Shown piece after piece: positions 23,357-29,351 of a stretch of DNA of 31,937 nucleotides. Under the pieces are notes generated by a model. That model saw nothing but the letters and a program-made list of their open reading frames with translations. It was not told the DNA's origin and did not search any database. This stretch comes from Lachnospiraceae bacterium (GTDB lineage Bacteria > Bacillota > Clostridia > Lachnospirales > Lachnospiraceae): NCBI GenBank assembly GCA_900752065.1, contig CAADTT010000009.1, forward strand, positions 1 through 31,937, written 5' to 3'. The translations under genes were made by a program, and so were the position numbers. The first letter of the stretch is position 1, and the number at the start of each line of letters is the position of its first letter.

Positions 23357-24043
23357 CTATGCCATAGGCATGCCGGCTACGAACACATACATCAGTATGA
23401 AGTGGCAGATGCTTCCGCCCATTACAAACAGATGGAAAATCTCGTGGGAGCCGAAGGAGGGATGCATGGAATCAAACACAGGAAGCTTCAAAGCATAGAT
23501 CACGCCCCCTACGGTATAGATGATGCCGCCCGCCAGCAGCCATCCGAAAGCAGCCGGGGAAAGTGCATTTACGATCTGGGTGAAGGCCAGCACGCATACC
23601 CAGCCCATGCCGATATAGAGAGCGGAGGAAAACCATTTCGGACAGGTGATCCAAAAGGCTTTTACCAGGATGCCCGCCAGGGCGATTCCCCATACAAGCG
23701 CACAGAGGAAATAGCCCGTTTGATTATTTAAGACCACAAGGCAGATCGGCGTGTATGTGCCTGCAATCAGGACGAAGATCATCATGTGGTCGATCTTGCG
23801 TAGGATCCGGTTCATGCGCTCGGACAGATCCAGAGAATGGTAGGTCGTGCTGGCGGCGTAGAGCAGGATCATGCTGACGATAAAAATCGTCAGGGAGATC
23901 AGATGGATCCTGTCCGGCTCTCTGGTCGCCTTGATTAAAAGCGGGGTTGCCGCGAAGAGTGCCATCATCATGCCGATAAAATGAGTGATGGCGCTGCCGG
24001 GGTCTTTCAGTTTTCTGGGTGCGGTCTGTATTATTTTTGTCAT
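23357..24043 (-). CDS. trhA: Hemolysin III / TrhA family membrane protein
   Basis: A 228-residue protein with seven hydrophobic segments, matching the bacterial PAQR-like hemolysin III (TrhA, YqfA) family, which affects membrane energetics and lipid state. The conserved metal-site elements are visible: SxxxH in STTYHSL (about 66-72), the Asp in RKIDHMMIF (about 83-91) and HEIFHLF near the C-terminus (about 201-207). Length is standard. AAAGGAGGG lies 6 bp before the start. An extended -10 promoter and a palindrome lie in its upstream region, suggesting regulation by a DNA-binding protein. Despite the name, haemolytic activity should not be assumed. Confidence 0.92.
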   Translation of the reverse strand: MTKIIQTAPRKLKDPGSAITHFIGMMMALFAATPLLIKATREPDRIHLISLTIFIVSMILLYAASTTYHSLDLSERMNRILRKIDHMMIFVLIAGTYTPICLVVLNNQTGYFLCALVWGIALAGILVKAFWITCPKWFSSALYIGMGWVCVLAFTQIVNALSPAAFGWLLAGGIIYTVGGVIYALKLPVFDSMHPSFGSHEIFHLFVMGGSICHFILMYVFVAGMPMA

Positions 24044-24088
24044 AAAAATCCCTCCTTTACATGTGGGAACACATTGCTAATTCGATAA

Positions 24089-24105
24089 GTAGTTTTAAAA
24101 ACTAC
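24089..24105. promoter_or_regulatory. Palindrome in the trhA leader, candidate operator
   Basis: GTAGTTTT, one A, then AAAACTAC: perfect 8-bp arms. It is nested inside AACACA (24068-24073) and TGTGTT (24108-24113). It lies just downstream of the trhA promoter, where a repressor would block transcription. Confidence 0.5.
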
Positions 24106-24121
24106 ATTGTGTTACACCTAT

Positions 24122-24130
24122 ATTATACCA
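24122..24130 (-). promoter_or_regulatory. Extended -10 promoter of the trhA-like gene
   Basis: On the minus strand TGGTATAAT gives a perfect -10 with the extended TG. No good -35 is present. The leader would be about 70 nt. Confidence 0.6.
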
Positions 24131-24170
24131 TGGAGAAGGGAAATGCAAGCGTTTTTAAGAAAAAATTACG

Positions 24171-24199
24171 TTGAGGTTTGGAGACAATCGGGTTATAAT
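24171..24199 (+). promoter_or_regulatory. Promoter of xpaC-telA
   Basis: TTGAGG (4 of 6) and a perfect TATAAT are 17 bp apart, followed by about 45 nt of leader. It covers an in-frame ATG at 24171, which rules that out as the start. Confidence 0.7.
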
Positions 24200-24251
24200 C
24201 AAGAAAAGACACGAGGGAACTTTCAGGATAACTATATGGGAGTACATAGAA

Positions 24252-25445
24252 ATGACAAATCAGGACTGGTCAAATCTTGGAAATGATATTAGAAATCTGG
24301 TACAGTCGGCCATTGATTCCAGAGATTTTCAAAAACTGAATGAGACGGTGAACCGGACGATCAACACTGCAATGGAAGGGGTCAGCCAGGGGCTGTCTCA
24401 GGCGAAGGAACGGCGGAAATATGTCTGTGATATGCCAGAGAGCGGGCGGCAGGATCTGCGGGACAGAAAAAAGCAGGACTTTCAGCCGCCGCTGTATAAG
24501 AATACAGCGGGGATGATGGGAGGCGGCATGGCTCTTTCGGTCACAGGATATATTCTGGCGGGCGGTCTGGGACTGGGCGCATTGATCCTTCTGATGGTAG
24601 GACTTCTGGGAGGATTTCTCACGCCTCTCAGGGTGGCAGCGGCATTTCTGCCATTTATCATCGGCAGCGGCATCGCAGGAGGCGCAGGCACACGGATGGT
24701 GCGCCGGGTGAAGCGGTTCCGGATCTATACAGGCAGGCTGAGGCAGAAAGGTTACTGTTCCATCCGGGAGCTGGCCGGTACGATTGGAAAATCGGAACGC
24801 TTCGTGAAAAAGGATGTGCAGGATATGATCTCCAGAAGAATGTTTCTGGAAGGTCATCTGGATCAGCAGGAGACATGTCTGATCGCCAGCAACGAGATGT
24901 ATGAGATGTACTGTGCAGCGCAGGCACAGCTTGAGGAACGCCAGCGGCAGGAGATTTCCGGGAAGAAAGAAGAACAGGCTCTTCCGCAGGAGGCTGTAAA
25001 GGTGATCGAAGAAGGAAAGGAATACATTCGAAAGATCAGAGCCTGCAATGACGCCATCCCGGGTCAGGAAATTTCCGGAAAGATCTCACATATGGAGATG
25101 ATCGTACAGAAGATTTTTGGACGGGTGGAGCAGCAGCCGGAACTGGTGGCGGAACTGCATCAGTTCATGGATTATTATCTGCCTACTACGGTAAAGCTGC
25201 TGGAGGCATATCAGGATATGGCATCCCAGCCTGTGCAGGGACCGAATATCCTTTCAGCGAAGAGGGAAATCGAGGATACGCTGGATACGGTCAATCAGGC
25301 GTTTGAAAAACTGCTGGATGGTTTTTTCCAGGATACCGCATGGGATGTTTCTACGGATATTTCCGTTTTGCAGACCATGCTGGCACAGGAAGGGCTGACA
25401 AAGTCAGATTTCGAGATACACGAATACAGCCGTCCATCCCTGTAA
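24252..25445 (+). CDS. xpaC: XpaC-like membrane protein
   Basis: A 397-residue protein of the XpaC family, named for 5-bromo-4-chloroindolyl phosphate hydrolysis in Bacillus but without a proven enzyme activity. The N-terminal 80 residues are helical and polar. Two Gly-rich membrane segments follow (about 91-120 and 125-146), then a winged-helix-like stretch (KGYCSIRELAGTIGKSERFV, about 168-187) and a Glu/Gln-rich coiled-coil tail. GGGAG lies 9 bp before ATG 24252. Its downstream partner is telA, the same pairing as xpaC-yaaN in Bacillus. The pair is linked to resistance to toxic anions and envelope stress in other species. Confidence 0.85.
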   Translation: MTNQDWSNLGNDIRNLVQSAIDSRDFQKLNETVNRTINTAMEGVSQGLSQAKERRKYVCDMPESGRQDLRDRKKQDFQPPLYKNTAGMMGGGMALSVTGYILAGGLGLGALILLMVGLLGGFLTPLRVAAAFLPFIIGSGIAGGAGTRMVRRVKRFRIYTGRLRQKGYCSIRELAGTIGKSERFVKKDVQDMISRRMFLEGHLDQQETCLIASNEMYEMYCAAQAQLEERQRQEISGKKEEQALPQEAVKVIEEGKEYIRKIRACNDAIPGQEISGKISHMEMIVQKIFGRVEQQPELVAELHQFMDYYLPTTVKLLEAYQDMASQPVQGPNILSAKREIEDTLDTVNQAFEKLLDGFFQDTAWDVSTDISVLQTMLAQEGLTKSDFEIHEYSRPSL

Positions 25446-25476
25446 AAAATGATACAGAGTTATCGTTCAGCCAGAT

Positions 25477-25496
25477 CTTTGCACCCTGATGCAAAG
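25477..25496 (+). repeat. Hairpin between xpaC and telA
   Basis: CTTTGCA and TGCAAAG form a perfect 7-bp stem with a 6-nt loop. No T-run follows, so it is more likely a transcript-processing or stabilising hairpin than a terminator. Confidence 0.45.
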
Positions 25497-25561
25497 TCCG
25501 TAAAAATGTGTAGATTTAGCCAGGATAAAAGGTTGCAGAAACGCAGGAAAAGGAGAAAAAG

Positions 25562-26716
25562 ATGAGCGAAGAATTTAAAGATTTTCAGGAAACACCGACA
25601 CTGACGCTGGATCCCTTTGGGACAGGGAAGGAGGAACCGGCTCTGGCAGAGGAGAAGCCCGCACAGGCTCCGGCCTATGACGAGTCCATCCTGTCTGAAG
25701 AGGAGAGAAAAATGGTGGAGGATTTTTCGAAGCAGATCGACCTGCATAATTCCAGTATGGTCCTTCAGTACGGCGTGGGGGCGCAGAAAAAGATGGCGGA
25801 CTTTTCCGAATCAGCGCTGGAAAATGTACGCACGAAAGATCTGGGCGAGGTGGGCGATATGCTAACCAGCGTGGTGGCAGAGCTGAAGGCCTTTGATGCG
25901 GCAGAGGAAGAAAAGGGAGTTTTCGGATTCTTTAAAAAGAGCTCAAATAAACTGGCCGCCCTGAAGTCCAGATATGTGAAGGCAGAGACGAACGTGAATA
26001 AGATCTGTCAGGTGCTGGAGGGGCATCAGAGGCAGCTTATGAAGGATGCCGCTATGCTGGATAAGATGTATGAGCTGAATAAGACATATTTTAAAGAGCT
26101 TTCCATGTATATCCTGGCGGGAAAAAAGAAGCTGAACCAGGTAAGAGGGGAGGAGCTTCCGGCACTGGCAAAAAAGGCTGCTGCTTCCGGGCTTCCTGAG
26201 GATGCCCAGGCGGTGCGGGATCTGGATTCCCTGTGTAACCGTTTTGAGAAAAAACTTCACGATCTGGAACTGACAAGGCAGATCTCGCTCCAGACGGCGC
26301 CTCAGCTCCGGCTGATCCAGGGAAACGATACCTCTATGGTGGAGAAGATACAGTCCACGCTGGTCAACACAGTTCCCCTGTGGAAGAGCCAGATGGTGCT
26401 GGCGCTGGGAGTGACTCATGCAGGCCAGGCGGCAAAGGCGCAGCGGGAAGTTACCGATATGACGAATGAACTGCTGCGGAAAAATGCCCAGACGTTGAAA
26501 GCAGCGACGATCGAGACGGCGAAAGAGGCAGAGAGAGGAATCGTGGATATCGAGACGCTGAAGGCGACGAATGAATCTCTGATCTCCACGCTGGACGAGG
26601 TACTCCGCATTCAAAAGGAGGGCCATGACAAACGGATGGCTGCGGAAGAGGAGATGCAGAAAATAGAAGGAGAGCTGAAAGAAAAGCTTTTGAGCGTGCT
26701 GCCGTCCGGAAGATAA
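25562..26716 (+). CDS. telA: TelA-family toxic anion resistance protein
   Basis: A 384-residue soluble protein of the TelA/YaaN family, associated with resistance to tellurite and some membrane-active agents; its mechanism is unsettled. The N-terminal 45 residues are acidic and probably disordered. The rest is almost wholly helical. The family core includes LQYGVGAQKKMADFSE (about 69-84), the long coiled coils (140-260) and SLQTAPQLRLIQGND then KSQMVLALG (about 240-285). AGGAGAAAA precedes the start. It is downstream of xpaC with a 116-bp gap and probably shares its promoter. The next gene has its own promoter beginning 4 bp after the telA stop. Confidence 0.93.
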   Translation: MSEEFKDFQETPTLTLDPFGTGKEEPALAEEKPAQAPAYDESILSEEERKMVEDFSKQIDLHNSSMVLQYGVGAQKKMADFSESALENVRTKDLGEVGDMLTSVVAELKAFDAAEEEKGVFGFFKKSSNKLAALKSRYVKAETNVNKICQVLEGHQRQLMKDAAMLDKMYELNKTYFKELSMYILAGKKKLNQVRGEELPALAKKAAASGLPEDAQAVRDLDSLCNRFEKKLHDLELTRQISLQTAPQLRLIQGNDTSMVEKIQSTLVNTVPLWKSQMVLALGVTHAGQAAKAQREVTDMTNELLRKNAQTLKAATIETAKEAERGIVDIETLKATNESLISTLDEVLRIQKEGHDKRMAAEEEMQKIEGELKEKLLSVLPSGR

Positions 26717-26719
26717 TGG

Positions 26720-26749
26720 TTGACACCTGCGGAGAAGCTATGCTATGAT
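26720..26749 (+). promoter_or_regulatory. Promoter of the DEAD-box helicase
   Basis: A perfect TTGACA and TATGAT (5 of 6) are 18 bp apart. It gives a leader of about 155 nt, long for this window. Confidence 0.8.
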
Positions 26750-26790
26750 AAGTGACGTTGTACTTGTCTGGAATAATAATAGGATATAAA

Positions 26791-26826
26791 AGCCCTGTAC
26801 ATAAGATAGCGTGCAGGGCTCATTTT
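26791..26826 (+). promoter_or_regulatory. Terminator-like hairpin in the helicase leader
   Basis: AGCCCTGTAC pairs with GTGCAGGGCT (10 bp, one G-T), followed by CATTTTA. It may be an attenuator in the helicase leader, or a weak terminator of telA transcripts. Confidence 0.55.
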
Positions 26827-26913
26827 ATGCTGATTAAAAAGACGTCAGGTTTAAAGATATGTAACAGGGAAGGAGTCGGAACTGTTGCAGAGATAAAGAG
26901 AGGATGACTGTAT

Positions 26914-28497
26914 ATGGAAACAGTAAGATTTGAAGATTTAGGACTCCGCCCCCAGATTCTGCGGGCGGTTACAGAAATGGGATTTGAGGCGGCCAGCCCC
27001 ATACAGGCGAGGGCGATCCCTATTTTAATGGAAGGAAGAGATGTGATCGGGCAGGCACAGACGGGAACAGGAAAGACGGCGGCTTTTGGTATTCCGATTC
27101 TGGAAAAGATCGATCCCAAGAGCAGGAAACTGCAGGCGCTGGTACTCTGCCCCACCAGGGAGCTGGCAATTCAGGTGGCCGATGAGATGCGCCGTCTGTG
27201 CCGGTTTATGCACGGGATCAAAGTGCTTCCGATTTATGGCGGACAGGATATCGGAAAGCAGATCCGTTCACTGAAGGGCGGAATCCAGCTTATTATCGGA
27301 ACGCCGGGGCGTGTGATGGACCATATGCGCCGTCACACCCTGAAATTTGATGAGCTGCACACGATTGTTCTGGATGAGGCGGATGAAATGCTGAACATGG
27401 GCTTTCGGGAGGATATCGAGACGATTCTAAAGGATGTGCCGGAGGAGAGACAGACCATTCTGTTTTCTGCCACGATGCCCCAGCCGATCCTGGATATCAC
27501 GAAGCATTATCAGAGGGATGCCAAGCTGGTGAAAGTGGTAAAGAAAGAGCTGACTGTGCAGAACATTGATCAGTATTACTATGAAGTAAAGGAAAAAAAC
27601 AAGGAAGAAGTACTCTCCAGGCTTCTGGATATGTATAATCCCAAACGTTCCCTTGTGTTTTGCAATACGAAACGCCGGGTGGATGAGCTGACGGGCGCCC
27701 TTCAGGGAAGGGGGTACTTTGCGGAAGGGCTTCACGGCGATATGAAGCAGTCCCAGCGCGACCGGGTGATGAACGGCTTCCGGAACGGTAAGACGGAGAT
27801 CCTGATCGCTACGGATGTGGCGGCGAGAGGAATTGATGTGGATGATGTGGAGGCGGTCTTTAACTACGATCTGCCCCAGGATGATGAATTCTATGTTCAC
27901 AGGATCGGGCGTACCGGACGTGCCGGAAGAGTAGGAAAGGCATTTACCTTTATCGTAGGCAGGGAGGCGTATAAGCTGAAGGATATTCAGCGGTACTGCA
28001 AGACAAAGATCTATGCACAGCCGATTCCATCCCTGAATGATGTGAGTGCGATCAAGGCAGAGAAGATTCTGAGCGGCATTGCGGAGACGATTCAGAATGA
28101 AGATCTGAGCCGGATGATCGGGCTGATCGAGCAGCGGTTGAATGAGGAGGATTTCACAGCGATGGATATCGCAGCGGCCTTTCTGAAGCAGGCTATGGGA
28201 ACGGGAGAGGTAACACAGCAGGATGTCTTTGACTTTGGAGACACGGGAGCAGAAGAGGGAATGGTGCGTCTCTTCATTAATATAGGAAAGAAACAGAACG
28301 TGCGTCCCGGCGATGTTCTCGGTGCGATCGCCGGGGAGTCCGGTATGCCCGGAAAGCTGGTAGGTACGATTGACATGTTTGATAAGTACACTTTTGTGGA
28401 AGTGCCGAAGGACCGGGCGAGAGACGTACTGCTCGCTATGGATCATGCGAAAATCAAAGGGAAATCCATCAATATTGAGCCGGCAAACCACAAGTAA
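26914..28497 (+). CDS. DEAD-box ATP-dependent RNA helicase with DbpA-type RNA-binding domain
   Basis: Remodels RNA structure in ribosome assembly, mRNA decay or cold adaptation. In the 527-residue protein, the Q motif region (FEDLGL to SPIQ), Walker A AQTGTGKT (48-55), PTRELAIQ, TPGRV, DEAD (154-157) and SAT come first. ARGIDVDDVEAV and YVHRIGRTGRAGR mark the second RecA domain. The C-terminal 80 residues, beginning GMVRLFINIGKKQNVRPGD, match the DbpA RNA-binding domain. This combination fits the DeaD/CsdA group more than plain CshA. GAGAGGA lies 9 bp before ATG 26914. A long leader with a hairpin and a 26-codon open frame suggests post-transcriptional control. Confidence 0.95.
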   Translation: METVRFEDLGLRPQILRAVTEMGFEAASPIQARAIPILMEGRDVIGQAQTGTGKTAAFGIPILEKIDPKSRKLQALVLCPTRELAIQVADEMRRLCRFMHGIKVLPIYGGQDIGKQIRSLKGGIQLIIGTPGRVMDHMRRHTLKFDELHTIVLDEADEMLNMGFREDIETILKDVPEERQTILFSATMPQPILDITKHYQRDAKLVKVVKKELTVQNIDQYYYEVKEKNKEEVLSRLLDMYNPKRSLVFCNTKRRVDELTGALQGRGYFAEGLHGDMKQSQRDRVMNGFRNGKTEILIATDVAARGIDVDDVEAVFNYDLPQDDEFYVHRIGRTGRAGRVGKAFTFIVGREAYKLKDIQRYCKTKIYAQPIPSLNDVSAIKAEKILSGIAETIQNEDLSRMIGLIEQRLNEEDFTAMDIAAAFLKQAMGTGEVTQQDVFDFGDTGAEEGMVRLFINIGKKQNVRPGDVLGAIAGESGMPGKLVGTIDMFDKYTFVEVPKDRARDVLLAMDHAKIKGKSINIEPANHK

Positions 28498-28595
28498 GAA
28501 AGTGGACTGGATAAAAAAACAGAAACTGGCTGTTTCCACAAAGCCATAAGAATGCTAAGATGTTCTGAAAAGAAAAAAGAAAGAGGCAGATACTT

Positions 28596-29189
28596 ATGGC
28601 GAAAAAGAACGATACCTTATTAAAATGGACGCAGACGGCACTTCTGGCGGCGCTCTGCTTTGTGACTTTTACCTTCTTACAGATCAAGATCCCGATGCCG
28701 GGGGGAGACGCTACATCTCTTCATATAGGAAATGCATTTTGCGTACTGGCAGCCCTTCTTTTAGGCGGCGGATACGGCGGACTTGCCGGAGCGGTGGGGA
28801 TGACGATTGCCGATCTCCTGGACCCGGTGTACATTGTGAGTGCACCGAAAACTTTTGTGCTGAAGCTTGGGATCGGGCTGATCACCGGATTTGTGGCCCA
28901 CAGGATCGCAAAGATCGGTACGAGCAGAGATTCCAGATACATTTTTAAATGGAGCGTGATCGCTTCTGTCTGCGGACTGGCATTTAATGTGGTCTTTGAT
29001 CCGCTGGTGGGATATTTCTATAAGATGTACGTTCTGGGACAGCCCCAGGAGATGGCAAGCGTGCTGGCAAAATGGAGCACGGCTACAACCTTTGTAAATG
29101 CTGTGGTATCCGTGATCCTGGTAGCGCTGCTGTACAATGTGCTCCGTCCGGCGATGGAGAAGGCGGGCTTGCTGGTTCAGACAAAATAA
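28596..29189 (+). CDS. ECF transporter S component (substrate-binding)
   Basis: A 197-residue integral membrane protein with about five or six hydrophobic segments. It matches the S component of energy-coupling-factor vitamin or micronutrient transporters, which uses a shared ATPase/T module encoded elsewhere. The N-terminal MPGGDATSLHIGNAFCVLAA and GGGYGGLAGAVGMTIADLLDP blocks (quoted separately) are typical. The substrate cannot be told, and no recognised riboswitch lies in the 98-bp upstream gap. It could be read from the helicase transcript, since no terminator lies between them. A strong terminator follows at 29206. Confidence 0.85.
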   Translation: MAKKNDTLLKWTQTALLAALCFVTFTFLQIKIPMPGGDATSLHIGNAFCVLAALLLGGGYGGLAGAVGMTIADLLDPVYIVSAPKTFVLKLGIGLITGFVAHRIAKIGTSRDSRYIFKWSVIASVCGLAFNVVFDPLVGYFYKMYVLGQPQEMASVLAKWSTATTFVNAVVSVILVALLYNVLRPAMEKAGLLVQTK

Positions 29190-29205
29190 TAAAGGCGGAT
29201 TTTTG

Positions 29206-29239
29206 ACTCCTCTGCGGATGGTCTGGCAGGGGAGTTTTT
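29206..29239 (+). terminator. Terminator of the ECF S-component gene
   Basis: ACTCCTCTGC pairs with GCAGGGGAGT (10 bp, one G-T), followed immediately by TTTT. Confidence 0.85.
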
Positions 29240-29288
29240 GCTGCCCCAATATTATTATGCGCTATGGTGAAATTTTCATAAAATCGTG

Positions 29289-29317
29289 GTGACATTGTCC
29301 TGTATTTGTGGTAAAGT
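29289..29317 (+). promoter_or_regulatory. Promoter of the CotH-kinase gene
   Basis: GTGACA (5 of 6) and TAAAGT (4 of 6) are 17 bp apart, with A/T-rich DNA upstream. Start is expected near 29324. Confidence 0.6.
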
Positions 29318-29351
29318 AAATAAAATAATATATTAGAGGAAGGAGAAAATT

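Noticed and set aside
27427..28539. Long minus-strand open frame (370 codons) inside the helicase gene
   Set aside because: It is antisense to a clear DEAD-box gene, has no recognisable domain and no ribosome binding site context.
28498..28595. Possible preQ1 or folate riboswitch upstream of the ECF S component
   Set aside because: The conserved core and tail patterns of these riboswitches are not visible; only short competing hairpins are seen.
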